Origin: Burkholderiales bacterium Ga0077544
GTDB taxonomy: Bacteria; Pseudomonadota; Gammaproteobacteria; Burkholderiales; Burkholderiaceae_D
Reading direction: 5' to 3'
Assembly (NCBI GenBank): GCA_001464355.1
Contig: LNEU01000026.1
Location: forward strand, 124,001 to 188,000
DNA length: 64,000 bases
Part shown: positions 20,172 to 29,167 of the stretch, one piece after another
How positions within the stretch are numbered: position 1 is the stretch's first letter
How the letters are laid out: every line of letters begins with the position of its first letter
Made by a program: the position numbers and the translations under genes
The notes under the pieces: generated by a model
Database searches by the model: none
What the model was told of the DNA's origin: nothing
The model's input: only the letters and a program-made list of their open reading frames with translations

Positions 20172-20291
20172 TCAATACTTTGCTAATTAATGTGTTCTTG
20201 GAACAGGTTCACTTGCTGATCGATCTCGCTAACGGAGTCGATTACTTAATTTGTTGAGCGCCTTGCTTTTAAACTTCTCTATAAATACAGA

Positions 20292-20894
20292 TCAATCGCG
20301 CGGACTTTGCCGGATTCTCTCTATCTCAGGCAAAAAAACTTCGGTTACCAGCAACAATCCATTTCCACGTTTATACAAACAGCGACGTGCAAACAAAGGG
20401 CCTTGCAAAACAACACCCAAAGCCGTTGCCGCACGCAATACCAGCGGATGTTGTGCTTGCAAGCGCGCATATTGCAGTTCACCGCGCGTTACACGCGGAT
20501 CACCAAACAAAGTTGTGCCCAACGAGCGCTCGCCCAATCGACCGAAAAACGGCCAGTCGGATGCAGTTGCAGACAAGGGCACTATCGTGTGTGCATACAC
20601 AACCGGTTTGTCATCGCAACGTAATAGCACTTCGCGCTCCTGCACTTGCGTGCGGCGCGGCAAAGCAATTTCTGCAAATTCATCTGCCAGCACCAGCGCG
20701 TGTTGTTGCGCCAGACGCTGTACGCTAAAACGATCACAACGCGCGATCAACTTTTTCGTCAACGACATCGAATCAGTCAGCCACCTACGCATTTGCGGCG
20801 AAGCATGCACACCATTCACATGCGAAAACCACTGTGCCTGCAATAAAGAACGAGAACCGGAATGACTACTCGCACGACGGGTCAATCGACTCAC
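20292..20894 (-). CDS. ubiC: Chorismate pyruvate-lyase
   Basis: Cleaves chorismate to 4-hydroxybenzoate and pyruvate, the first committed step of ubiquinone synthesis. 200 residues; family markers are the arginine-bearing strand REVLLRCDDKPVVYAHTIVP, the GERSLGTTLFGDP loop, and the C-terminal LLLVTEVFLPE with the catalytic Glu. The first codon overlaps the yqiA stop by 4 bases (ATGA), so mpl-yqiA-ubiC is one coupled unit. Slightly longer than E. coli UbiC (165) because of an N-terminal basic extension. Confidence 0.9.
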   Translation of the reverse strand: MSRLTRRASSHSGSRSLLQAQWFSHVNGVHASPQMRRWLTDSMSLTKKLIARCDRFSVQRLAQQHALVLADEFAEIALPRRTQVQEREVLLRCDDKPVVYAHTIVPLSATASDWPFFGRLGERSLGTTLFGDPRVTRGELQYARLQAQHPLVLRAATALGVVLQGPLFARRCLYKRGNGLLLVTEVFLPEIERIRQSPRD

Positions 20895-21475
20895 TGCACA
20901 GCTCCAGCATCAATACTGCAGAACGCCAACACTTCACTCGCATATTCCGCAAAATCCGAAATGCCGTGATCACTGCCTTCAATAATGTGCTGTCTTGCGT
21001 TGGCGAATTGCGCAACCATTTCCCGGTAATCCAGCAACTCATCGCCAGTCGCGGCGATCAAAAAATAACGTTCCGGATGCGTGATTTTGTCGACCGCCAA
21101 CGCTTTCAGCTCATCAATATACGCGGCCTTGAATTCAAATGGCTCATTCGTGTGATATTGCGTTTTGACACCAACTTGCGTCGCCAGATCACGTGCTGCA
21201 AATACCGCGGGGTTGAGCAAAACGGCACGGCATCCCAATTTTTCTGCCAGCCAGGTTGCGTAATAGCCCCCCAGCGATGAGCCGATCAGTGTCAATTCCG
21301 ATGGATCAACTGCGCCTGCAATATCCAGCGCCAGTTCCACTGCTTCTCGCGGCGACGCCGGCAATTGCGGGCAGACATATTCGTCAGCGCGTCCAAGCGC
21401 CTGCATGTGCGCTTCCAGCAAACTGGTTTTAGCCGATTGCGGGGAAGAACGAAAACCGTGCAGATACAAAATCAT
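20891..21475 (-). CDS. YqiA-family alpha/beta-hydrolase (esterase)
   Basis: 194 residues starting with the typical MILYLHGFRSSPQSAKT oxyanion region. The nucleophile elbow is GSSLGG (about 68-73), and the catalytic His lies in GSDHGISDF near the C-terminus. The YqiA/YcfP group are short-chain esterases of unclear physiological role. It overlaps mpl and ubiC by 4 bases on each side, which suggests co-translation but does not reveal the substrate. Confidence 0.85.
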   Translation of the reverse strand: MILYLHGFRSSPQSAKTSLLEAHMQALGRADEYVCPQLPASPREAVELALDIAGAVDPSELTLIGSSLGGYYATWLAEKLGCRAVLLNPAVFAARDLATQVGVKTQYHTNEPFEFKAAYIDELKALAVDKITHPERYFLIAATGDELLDYREMVAQFANARQHIIEGSDHGISDFAEYASEVLAFCSIDAGAVQ

Positions 21476-22851
21476 TGCGCGAGTGCATCCAGAATTTTTT
21501 GATGCACGCCACCAAAGCCTCCATTGCTCATGACCAGAATCTGATCGCCGGCTTGCGCATTTTTTGCAATGCTTGCTACCAGCATATTCAAGTCATTGAA
21601 AGCTTGACCTTTGTCGCCTAAAGGCGCGAGTGCTTCGCCCAAATCCCAACCCAGTGCATCCTTGCCATTACCACTGGCACCGTAACCAAATACCAGATCG
21701 GCATCGACCAAACTACCGGGCAACGCTTCCTTCATAGTGCCCAGCTTCATCGTATTGGAGCGCGGCTCCAATACTGCCAGGATGCGCGACTTGCCGACTT
21801 TTTTACGCAAGCCTGCAACCGTCGTTGCGATCGCAGTCGGATGATGCGCAAAATCGTCATAGACCGCGATATGGTTGACCACGCCGCGCAATTCCATGCG
21901 GCGCTTGACGTTTTCAAACTGTCCTAAAGATGCAATTGCCTGCGCCGGAACCACGCCGACGTGGCGCGCGGCAGCAATCGCGGCCAATGCATTCATGCGA
22001 TTATGTTCGCCGGTCAAAGCCCAGTTCACCATGCCTTGTTTTTCACCATTGAAGAAGACGTCGAAATTGCCGTCATCATGCGTCGTAATCGACCAGCCTT
22101 TTTGTTCTTCGGTGCCAAACCATTCGGCCTCGCTCCAGCAGCCGCGCTTGATGACGCGTTGCAGGGATTCTTCGCGTGCATTTGCAATGACGCGGCCTAT
22201 GCCGGGAACCGTGCGCACCAGATGATGGAACTGAGTTTCGATCGCCGCCAGATCAGGAAAGATATCGGCGTGGTCGAATTCCAGATTATTCAGGATCGCA
22301 GTTTTCGCACGGTAGTGAACGAACTTGCTGCGCTTGTCGAAAAACGCGGTGTCGTATTCATCAGCTTCGATCACGAAGAAGGACGATGCCTTGCCACTGC
22401 CGGACAAGCGTGCCGAGATGCCGAAATTCATAGGCACGCCGCCAATCAAAAAGCCTGGATCGTAGCCAGCATCCTCTAACACCCAAGCCAGCATTGACGA
22501 AGTCGTGGTCTTGCCATGCGTACCGGCGACTGCGAGCACCCACTTACCTTGCAGAATATGTTCGCCTATCCATTGTGGACCCGACGTGTAGGGTAGACCG
22601 CGATTGAGGATTTCTTCCATCAAGGGATTGCCGCGCGAGACGACGTTGCCGATCACGTATAAGTCCGGATTCAGGCTGATTTGCTCAGGGCCGAAGCCTT
22701 CAATCAGCTTGATGCCCTGCGCTTCGAGCTGCGTGCTCATAGGCGGATAGACGTTGGCGTCACAACCGGTAACCGTGTGGCCGGCGGCTTTTGCCAGCAC
22801 TGCCAAACCACCCATGAAGGTGCCGCAAACGCCAAGTATGTGGATATGCAT
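21472..22851 (-). CDS. mpl: UDP-N-acetylmuramate:L-alanyl-gamma-D-glutamyl-meso-diaminopimelate ligase
   Basis: Mur-ligase enzyme of peptidoglycan recycling: it joins the recovered tripeptide directly to UDP-MurNAc. 459 residues. The ATP loop GTHGKTTTSSMLAW is near residue 110, and EADEYDTAFFDKRSKF and DDFAHHPTAI are diagnostic of Mpl rather than MurC. The recycling amidase AmpD is encoded at 36380 in this window. First gene of mpl-yqiA-ubiC, divergent from the gene at 22925 across 73 bp. Confidence 0.94.
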   Translation of the reverse strand: MHIHILGVCGTFMGGLAVLAKAAGHTVTGCDANVYPPMSTQLEAQGIKLIEGFGPEQISLNPDLYVIGNVVSRGNPLMEEILNRGLPYTSGPQWIGEHILQGKWVLAVAGTHGKTTTSSMLAWVLEDAGYDPGFLIGGVPMNFGISARLSGSGKASSFFVIEADEYDTAFFDKRSKFVHYRAKTAILNNLEFDHADIFPDLAAIETQFHHLVRTVPGIGRVIANAREESLQRVIKRGCWSEAEWFGTEEQKGWSITTHDDGNFDVFFNGEKQGMVNWALTGEHNRMNALAAIAAARHVGVVPAQAIASLGQFENVKRRMELRGVVNHIAVYDDFAHHPTAIATTVAGLRKKVGKSRILAVLEPRSNTMKLGTMKEALPGSLVDADLVFGYGASGNGKDALGWDLGEALAPLGDKGQAFNDLNMLVASIAKNAQAGDQILVMSNGGFGGVHQKILDALAQ

Positions 22852-22924
22852 TGTACAATTTCGGATTGGAATAACGAGATTTTACCCGACGACGGGCTGC
22901 TGTCGGCGGGAGTATCATTCGCGC

Positions 22925-23542
22925 ATGTCTACTCACTCCCTCTCCAACTCCGAATTGCTGCGCGCCGAAATCGCGATAGCCGCAGCCCGCATGATTGCCG
23001 AAGATGGCGTGGACTACGGTACAGCCAAGCGCAAGGCCGCTAAACAAATACTCGGTAACAATAAAGTTCGTGGCGATGTTTTGCCGGATAACGCCATGCT
23101 GGAAGAAGAAGTTCGTCTATATAACGAACTGTTTTTCGGTGATACGCAACCTGCCCGTCTGCTGCATTTGCGTAATCTGGCGGTTCGCCTGATGGCCGAA
23201 CTGGCGCCGTTTCAGCCGCATCTGACCGGTGCCGTGCTGAATGGTACGGCTGGCGAGCATTCGGATATCCACCTTCAGTTATTTTCTGAAAGCCCGAAAG
23301 ACGTCGAAATTTACCTGTTGAATAAAGGCATTGACTTCGAAGTGTCTGAATCCAGCCATTTCAAAGGACGCAGCGAGCCGGTGGAAACGCTCAGTTTCAT
23401 GTGGCAAGAGGAAGGCGCGCACCTTGCTCTTTATGAAATCGACGACTTGCGCGGTGCCATCAAAAAATCTGCATCGGGGCGACAAGAACGCGCCGATATC
23501 GAACTTGTACGTTCACTCATATTAGAAAGCGAACAAAAATGA
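22925..23542 (+). CDS. Conserved protein of unknown function, possible degenerate nucleotidyltransferase fold
   Basis: 205 residues from the ATG at 22925; the open frame extends upstream to 22754, but that part overlaps the start of mpl on the other strand. No signal peptide or membrane helix. The first half is helical and charged (RAEIAIAAARMIAEDGVDYGTAKRK). The middle has NGTAGEHSDIHLQLFSE, which resembles the G[ST]...D strand-turn of nucleotidyltransferases but shows only one acidic residue. I cannot name a function. It overlaps the downstream thioredoxin-like gene by 4 bases, so the two are probably co-translated. Confidence 0.8.
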   Translation: MSTHSLSNSELLRAEIAIAAARMIAEDGVDYGTAKRKAAKQILGNNKVRGDVLPDNAMLEEEVRLYNELFFGDTQPARLLHLRNLAVRLMAELAPFQPHLTGAVLNGTAGEHSDIHLQLFSESPKDVEIYLLNKGIDFEVSESSHFKGRSEPVETLSFMWQEEGAHLALYEIDDLRGAIKKSASGRQERADIELVRSLILESEQK

Positions 23543-24060
23543 AGCGAAATACATTTCTGGTGGGCGCAATTGCCTTGCTTTTTGCAGGGATAGGCATGTA
23601 TTTCGGCTCCCAACACCACACGCCGGCCGCGCCTGAATCAGCGGCCGTATCCTCCCTTTTTGCACAGGAAATGGCGGATGCTGACGGCAAGATGCATAAG
23701 CTGTCGCAATGGCAGGGCAAAACGCTGATCGTTAATTTTTGGGCAACCTGGTGCGCACCCTGCGTGGAAGAAATGCCGGAACTGACCGCACTACAAACGG
23801 AACTGGCACCGAAAAATATTCAGATCCTTGGCGTGGGCATTGATTCGCCTAGCAATATCCGTGAGTTTGGCGCCAAATATAAAATAACTTATCCGCTATA
23901 TATAGCAGGAATGACGGGCACCGAGCTATCCAGGCAATTCGGCAATCAAACCGGCGGCCTGCCTTTTACCGTGATCATCGGACCGAAAGGCGATATCAAA
24001 AAGACATACTTAGGTCGCTTAAAGATGGATCAGTTGCGTGCAGATATCCAGGCTCTTTAA
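23539..24060 (+). CDS. TlpA/ResA-like thioredoxin-fold protein
   Basis: 173 residues. An N-terminal hydrophobic anchor or signal (about 5-24) leads to a periplasmic thioredoxin fold with the active site WCAPC (about residues 71-75) in VNFWATWCAPCVEEMPEL, and a cis-Pro region GGLPFTVI. Such proteins reduce periplasmic disulfides, often for cytochrome c maturation or oxidative repair; the specific partner cannot be read here. Start codon overlaps the stop of the previous gene. Confidence 0.9.
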   Translation: MKRNTFLVGAIALLFAGIGMYFGSQHHTPAAPESAAVSSLFAQEMADADGKMHKLSQWQGKTLIVNFWATWCAPCVEEMPELTALQTELAPKNIQILGVGIDSPSNIREFGAKYKITYPLYIAGMTGTELSRQFGNQTGGLPFTVIIGPKGDIKKTYLGRLKMDQLRADIQAL

Positions 24061-24143
24061 CCCAACAGCAGGATTTGTCCTTGCCAAGGATAACCATTTA
24101 GCGGCAAAATGCGGCCATCGTCGTCAAACGGAGTTGCATCTCC

Positions 24144-24581
24144 ATGGCAAAAAACATTCTTTTATTGAACGGCCCTAACCTGAATCTATTGGGTTCGCGC
24201 GAGCCTGAAGTCTATGGCTCGACCACTTTGGCTGATGTTGAGCGCGCTGCGCTTGAGCAAGCCAGCTTGGGTGGCGCCAAACTCATTGCGTTTCAGAGCA
24301 ACCATGAAGGTGCACTGATAGATCGTATTCAGGCCGCAAAAAAAGAAGGTATCGATGCCATCGTCATCAATCCGGGCGGATTGACCCATAGCAGCGTATC
24401 ATTGCGCGACGCATTGGCTGGCGTGGCCATCCCCTTTGTTGAAGTACACGTATCCAATATTCATCAGCGCGAGACCTTTCGCCACCATTCCTATCTGTCC
24501 GGCATCGCCGTCGGCGTGATCTGCGGACTAGGAATTGACGGTTATACAGCAGCCATCACTTTCGCACTCAAAAAACTCTAA
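24144..24581 (+). CDS. aroQ: 3-Dehydroquinate dehydratase, type II
   Basis: Third step of the shikimate pathway. 145 residues, the normal length for the dodecameric type II enzyme. Markers: [17 protein letters not shown] with the flexible loop and catalytic Tyr, [29 protein letters not shown], and [12 protein letters not shown] with the catalytic His. Lies 78 bp before accB, an arrangement common in proteobacteria. Confidence 0.96.
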   Translation: MAKNILLLNGPNLNLLGSREPEVYGSTTLADVERAALEQASLGGAKLIAFQSNHEGALIDRIQAAKKEGIDAIVINPGGLTHSSVSLRDALAGVAIPFVEVHVSNIHQRETFRHHSYLSGIAVGVICGLGIDGYTAAITFALKKL

Positions 24582-24607
24582 TTTCTCGCATTTTCTGGCA
24601 AATGCCT

Positions 24608-24613
24608 TATAAT
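24608..24613 (+). promoter_or_regulatory. Candidate -10 box of the acc promoter
   Basis: TATAAT 47 bp upstream of the accB ATG, within the aroQ-accB gap. No good -35 hexamer stands at 16-18 bp, so this rests on the -10 alone. Confidence 0.4.
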
Positions 24614-24659
24614 TGCCCGCATCTTTAATCATAAAAATTAAATCTCCAAGGAATTTCAC

Positions 24660-25124
24660 ATGGATTTACGCAAGCTCAAGACCCTGATTGATTTGGTCGC
24701 AGAATCGGATATCGCGGAACTGGAAGTCACCGAAGGCGAAAGTAAAGTTCGCATCGTCAAATCGTCGCCAGTCCCGCAAAATCAGGTTGTCATGATGCAG
24801 CCGCAAGGTGGCCAGCAATATGCCCCGGCAGCAGCACCAGTTGCAGCAGCACCGGTCGCCGCTGCCGCACCAGTTGTAGCAGTCCCTTCCGGTCATGTCG
24901 TCAAATCACCTATGGTTGGCAGCTTCTATCGCTCTTCCGCTCCAGGCTCGCCAGCATTCGTCGAAGTCGGCTCGGTAGTCAAAGAAGGTGACACCCTGTG
25001 CATTATCGAAGCGATGAAGCTGTTGAATGAAATCGATGCGGACGCTTCCGGCGTCATCAAGGAAATCCTGGTCGAAAACGGCCAGCCAGTTGAGTTCGGT
25101 CAGCCGTTGTTCATCATCGGCTAA
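24660..25124 (+). CDS. accB: Biotin carboxyl carrier protein of acetyl-CoA carboxylase
   Basis: Carries the biotin that moves CO2 from biotin carboxylase to carboxyltransferase in fatty-acid initiation. 154 residues: an N-terminal helical domain (1-40) that contacts AccC, a mobile Ala/Pro/Val-rich linker (about 45-80), and the biotinyl domain with [12 protein letters not shown]; the biotinylated Lys is residue 120. A strong AAGG lies before the ATG. Followed by accC after an unusual 208-bp gap that holds a partial copy of the accC start. Confidence 0.97.
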   Translation: MDLRKLKTLIDLVAESDIAELEVTEGESKVRIVKSSPVPQNQVVMMQPQGGQQYAPAAAPVAAAPVAAAAPVVAVPSGHVVKSPMVGSFYRSSAPGSPAFVEVGSVVKEGDTLCIIEAMKLLNEIDADASGVIKEILVENGQPVEFGQPLFIIG

Positions 25125-25217
25125 GCTTGAAGTCCGGGAGCTTGGGCACATTGCCGCTCCCGCTTTGAAGTCGGCTGATTTGATTCCATCCTTATAACGA
25201 CGAGTCCCGTTCCCACT

Positions 25218-25340
25218 ATGTTTGAAAAAATTCTCATTGCCAATCGCGGTGACCAGCCGCATAGCGGCGCAGCAGCGCAGCTACATTGCACAGCGGCTGT
25301 AAGCCGCAGCAATATCGCCGCGGAGACCCCACATGTTTGA
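25218..25340 (+). pseudogene. Partial duplicate of the accC 5' end (40-codon open frame)
   Basis: ATG at 25218 opens a frame whose first 11 codons encode [11 protein letters not shown], identical to the AccC N-terminus. Over 35 bases the two copies differ at only four positions, all third-codon and synonymous. The frame then leaves the AccC sequence, runs through GC-rich DNA with inverted repeats (GCGGCT/AGCCGC), and stops at 25340, overlapping the true accC start in the +1 frame. No clear Shine-Dalgarno precedes 25218. It may be a relic of recombination or a translated leader peptide; the sequence does not decide. Confidence 0.6.
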
Positions 25341-26697
25341 AAAAATCCTGATCGCCAATCGCGGCGAGATTGCTTTACGTATCCAGCGCGCCTGCCGAGA
25401 AATGGGCATCAAAACCGTGGTCGTCCATTCCGAGGCAGACCGCGACGCCAAATACGTCAAGCTGGCCGACGAATCTGTCTGTATCGGCCCTGCACCTTCC
25501 GCACTCAGCTATCTGAACATGCCAGCGATCATCAGCGCGGCAGAAGTAACTGATGCAGAAGCGATTCATCCCGGCTATGGCTTTTTATCTGAAAATGCCG
25601 ATTTTGCAGAACGCGTAGAACAATCCGGCTTTGTTTTCATCGGCCCACGCTCCGAGTCGATCCGCATGATGGGCGACAAAGTGTCCGCCAAACAGGCAAT
25701 GATCAAGGCCGGTGTGCCATGCGTTCCCGGCTCGGAAGGCGCGTTGCCGGAAGATACCAAGTCCATCATTCAGATCGCGCGCCAGGTCGGCTATCCAGTC
25801 ATCATCAAGGCCGCTGGCGGTGGTGGTGGGCGCGGTATGCGTGTTGTACACACCGAAGCAGCATTGTTGAATGCCGTCACCATGACAAAAACGGAAGCCG
25901 GTGCTGCATTCGGCAACCCGGAAGTCTATATGGAGAAGTATCTGGAAAATCCGCGTCACGTGGAAATCCAGATTCTGGCCGATGAGCACAAGAACGCCGT
26001 ATGGCTGGGCGAGCGCGATTGCTCGATGCAACGCCGCCATCAAAAAGTACTGGAAGAAGCACCAGCACCAGGCATTCCACGCAAAACCATCGAACGCATC
26101 GGCGATCGTTGCGCCGAAGCCTGCCGCAAAATGGGTTATCGCGGCGCAGGTACATTTGAATTCCTGTACGAAAACGGCGAGTTCTATTTCATAGAGATGA
26201 ATACCCGCGTGCAAGTTGAACATCCGGTCACAGAAATGATTACCGGTATCGACATCGTGCAAGAACAGATACGCATCGCCGCTGGCGAAAAACTGCGTTA
26301 TCGCCAGCGCGACATCGTGTTGAACGGCCATGCTATCGAATGCCGTATCAATGCCGAAGACCCATTCAAGTTCACCCCATCGCCAGGCAAAATCATTTCC
26401 TGGCATGCACCTGGTGGCCCAGGGATTCGCGTCGACTCACATGCATACGCCGGCTACTACGTTCCGCCAAATTACGATTCAATGGTAGGCAAAGTTATTT
26501 CTTATGGCGCGACACGCGAGCAGGCAATCAAACGCATGCAAATCGCCTTGTCTGAAATGGTGGTGGAAGGCATTCTCACCAACATTCCTTTGCATCGTGA
26601 ATTGATGGTGGACGCACGCTTCATCGAAGGCGGCACCAACATTCACTACCTCGAACAAAAACTGGCGGAAAAACCAGACTTGTCGAAAAAAGGATAA
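25333..26697 (+). CDS. accC: Biotin carboxylase subunit of acetyl-CoA carboxylase
   Basis: ATP-dependent carboxylation of biotin on AccB. 454 residues, normal length. Pre-ATP-grasp domain with [15 protein letters not shown] (about residues 78-92), the glycine-rich ATP lid [12 protein letters not shown] (about 159-170), and the catalytic region [14 protein letters not shown] (about 288-301). The start at 25333 is preceded by GGAG. A nearly identical start lies 115 bp upstream in another frame (25218), which could mislead start calling. Confidence 0.97.
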   Translation: MFEKILIANRGEIALRIQRACREMGIKTVVVHSEADRDAKYVKLADESVCIGPAPSALSYLNMPAIISAAEVTDAEAIHPGYGFLSENADFAERVEQSGFVFIGPRSESIRMMGDKVSAKQAMIKAGVPCVPGSEGALPEDTKSIIQIARQVGYPVIIKAAGGGGGRGMRVVHTEAALLNAVTMTKTEAGAAFGNPEVYMEKYLENPRHVEIQILADEHKNAVWLGERDCSMQRRHQKVLEEAPAPGIPRKTIERIGDRCAEACRKMGYRGAGTFEFLYENGEFYFIEMNTRVQVEHPVTEMITGIDIVQEQIRIAAGEKLRYRQRDIVLNGHAIECRINAEDPFKFTPSPGKIISWHAPGGPGIRVDSHAYAGYYVPPNYDSMVGKVISYGATREQAIKRMQIALSEMVVEGILTNIPLHRELMVDARFIEGGTNIHYLEQKLAEKPDLSKKG

Positions 26698-26745
26698 TCG
26701 ACAAGCGCAAGCTTATCGATTTTACTTTCAGGGAATTTGCCGGAA

Positions 26746-26786
26746 TGTGGGCCGTAACGACAGCGACTCTGTTGTTACGGCCCACA
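26746..26786. repeat. Long inverted repeat between accC and prmA
   Basis: TGTGGGCCGTAACGACA and its near-perfect complement (one mismatch in 17) flank a 7-nt loop. It lies 48 bp after the accC stop with no T-run on either side. Probably ends or stabilises the accBC transcript; the stem is much longer than a usual terminator. Confidence 0.6.
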
Positions 26787-26866
26787 TCAATTACAATCCA
26801 TCATTCCTGCCGACTCAGGCATCCAGCCAATATAATAGGCTGGCCAAGTAATTCATTGAGGTATTC

Positions 26867-27799
26867 ATGAGCTGGACCGAAATTGTCATCGAAGTCGCCC
26901 GTACGCATGCGGAATCCCTATCCGATGCATTGATGGACGCCGGTGCACTATCGGTCTCGGTAGAAGATGCCGATTTCGGCACCGACGCCGAACAACCGCT
27001 GTTTGGCGAACCCGGCATGGAACCCAAAGAAGCGGCATGGGAAAATAGCCGAGTCGTCGCCTTAACATCCGCAGATGCAGATCAGGCTGCGATTGTTGCC
27101 ACCGCCGCCAGTGCTATTCGCCTGGCCGCGAGCGATGTGAAATTCACCTTACGCAAAGTCGAAGATCAGGATTGGGTACGTTTGACCCAATCGCAATTCG
27201 AACCTATTCATATCGGCAAAAATATCTGGGTTGTGCCTAGCTGGCACGATGCACCAGATCCGGATGCACTGGTACTTGAACTTGATCCTGGCCTCGCTTT
27301 CGGCACCGGCAGTCACCCAACTACACGTCTCTGTATGGAATGGCTGGAAGCGAATGCACCGGTTGACTTGACCGTGCTCGACTACGGTTGTGGCTCTGGC
27401 ATTCTGGCGATGGTTGCCAAAAAACTGGGGGCAGAAAACGTCATCGGCATCGACATCGATCCGCAAGCAATTGAATCCGCCATACTTAATACCGAACGCA
27501 ATCATTGCGAAGTCGCGTATTACCTGCCGGATGAATTTGCAGAATCTGGTCACGCACACACCTTCGACGTCGTCGTCGCCAATATCCTTGCCAACCCATT
27601 AATGCTGATGGCACCGATGCTGGCCGGACGAGTGAATCCTGGCGGTCAACTAGTGCTATCCGGTGTACTAGCCACACAAGTTGACGAAGTCGCCGCAGCT
27701 TACGCACCCTTCATAACATTGACGGTGTGGGCAGAGCACGAAGGCTGGGTCGCACTGGCAGGTCGTTCATCTGCTGCAAAATCGTCAGACAGCAAATAA
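26867..27799 (+). CDS. prmA: Ribosomal protein L11 methyltransferase
   Basis: SAM-dependent trimethylation of L11. 310 residues. The N-terminal substrate-recognition domain begins [15 protein letters not shown]. The SAM fold has [19 protein letters not shown] with IGIDIDPQA, and the substrate loop is near NILANPLM. Starts 169 bp after accC and is followed after 8 bp by the zinc-ribbon gene, a conserved beta-proteobacterial pair. Confidence 0.96.
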   Translation: MSWTEIVIEVARTHAESLSDALMDAGALSVSVEDADFGTDAEQPLFGEPGMEPKEAAWENSRVVALTSADADQAAIVATAASAIRLAASDVKFTLRKVEDQDWVRLTQSQFEPIHIGKNIWVVPSWHDAPDPDALVLELDPGLAFGTGSHPTTRLCMEWLEANAPVDLTVLDYGCGSGILAMVAKKLGAENVIGIDIDPQAIESAILNTERNHCEVAYYLPDEFAESGHAHTFDVVVANILANPLMLMAPMLAGRVNPGGQLVLSGVLATQVDEVAAAYAPFITLTVWAEHEGWVALAGRSSAAKSSDSK

Positions 27800-27807
27800 C
27801 GAACAAC

Positions 27808-29013
27808 ATGGCACTCGCGACGCAATGTCCACACTGCCAAACGACGTTCCGCGTCGTACACGATCAATTGAAATTGCGCGCCGGCTTGGTACGCTGCGGC
27901 AACTGTAAGGAAATTTTCAACGGCATCGAACATTTGCTGCCACCGCCAGATGTAGAACCATCCGAAAAAACATCAATCGCAGTTGAACCTGCAGTCGTCG
28001 CAACACCTCCCAATGAATTCGTCGCGGCACAAACTGCAGAGGAACCTTCGCTTGTCACAGCTGCTTTCGATGATCCTTTGCCTGACACTACGGTTACAGT
28101 AGAAGATGGGATGAACGAAGAGGTCGGCCACACTCCTAGCGACCAGATAGACTTCGATATTCCCGCGCCAGTCGAACCTGAAATCGATAGTGAGCCGGAA
28201 CAGCCGACAGTACCAGAAGCAAGCACTCGCGAAGATCCCTTGCAGCGTATGACGCTGGTCGATTTCACGCGTGAATATCCGGTAGAAGACGGCAACACAG
28301 AACAAGAAAACACAGCCACGCAGTCGTTCAGCAACGCAGGAGATGGCCCGGCTTTCGATCCGCACAGCAAGGATGATCTCGACGAAGCGATCGAGGACTT
28401 GCAACGCAAACCATGGCGCAGCAACAAAAAGTCGGCCAAGGGAAAAACCCGCAGCATTCAAGAAGAAGAACCAGAATCGTTTGACGAAGATGAGCCTACC
28501 TTCGTTAAACGTGGCCGCCGTAATCAACGGCTAGGCAGAAAACTACGTATCGCTCTCGGCATCGCCTGCTTTATTCTCTTGATCGTAGCGCTGGTACAAG
28601 GCACATATGTATTCCGCAATCAAATCGCCGGCATGTTCCCGCAAGCCAAACCATTTTTGACACAGCTGTGTGATGTGATCGCCTGTCGCATAGACCTGCC
28701 AGCGCAAATTAATGCGGTTTCAATCGAATCCAGCGAGTTGCAAACTCTTGCCGAAAACAAGGAGTCGTTTGTACTCACTACGCTGCTACGCAATTACAGT
28801 GACACACTGCAAGCGTGGCCACACATTGAACTGACTTTGAACGACACAAATGAAAAGCCGCTGCTGCGTCGTGTTTTCCAGCCGACCGACTATCTGAGCG
28901 CGGATGAAATCCGCGGAGGATTTGCAGCAAGTAGCGAACACACCGTCAAACTATCTTTTGAACTGGCGCAGATCAAGGCATCCGGCTATCGCGTGTACCT
29001 GTTTTATCCATAA
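27808..29013 (+). CDS. MJ0042-type zinc-ribbon, DUF3426 membrane protein
   Basis: 401 residues from the ATG at 27808; an upstream in-frame extension overlaps prmA and is unlikely. The N-terminal finger has CPHCQTTFRV and LVRCGNCKEIFNG (two CxxC pairs within residues 7-40). A long acidic, low-complexity cytoplasmic region follows (about 45-230). One membrane helix lies near 250-272 (ALGIACFILLIVALVQGTYV), then the C-terminal DUF3426 domain. Function unknown. Constant linkage to prmA suggests a role near translation or the envelope, but that is inference. Confidence 0.88.
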   Translation: MALATQCPHCQTTFRVVHDQLKLRAGLVRCGNCKEIFNGIEHLLPPPDVEPSEKTSIAVEPAVVATPPNEFVAAQTAEEPSLVTAAFDDPLPDTTVTVEDGMNEEVGHTPSDQIDFDIPAPVEPEIDSEPEQPTVPEASTREDPLQRMTLVDFTREYPVEDGNTEQENTATQSFSNAGDGPAFDPHSKDDLDEAIEDLQRKPWRSNKKSAKGKTRSIQEEEPESFDEDEPTFVKRGRRNQRLGRKLRIALGIACFILLIVALVQGTYVFRNQIAGMFPQAKPFLTQLCDVIACRIDLPAQINAVSIESSELQTLAENKESFVLTTLLRNYSDTLQAWPHIELTLNDTNEKPLLRRVFQPTDYLSADEIRGGFAASSEHTVKLSFELAQIKASGYRVYLFYP

Positions 29014-29167
29014 GCATGCAATCTGCTTGACGATGTGAGCACTAATGCACGATCACTTTTGAAACCCTTTTAATATCTTCGCACCCGCACCAAACACCTC
29101 GCCAAACAAGCGCAGTGTATGATGGCGACCAATTTCCTATTCCCATTTATTTTTATAAATCAAGTCC

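Noticed and set aside
25585-26406. 273-codon minus-strand frame inside accC
   Set aside because: Antisense shadow of a conserved enzyme.
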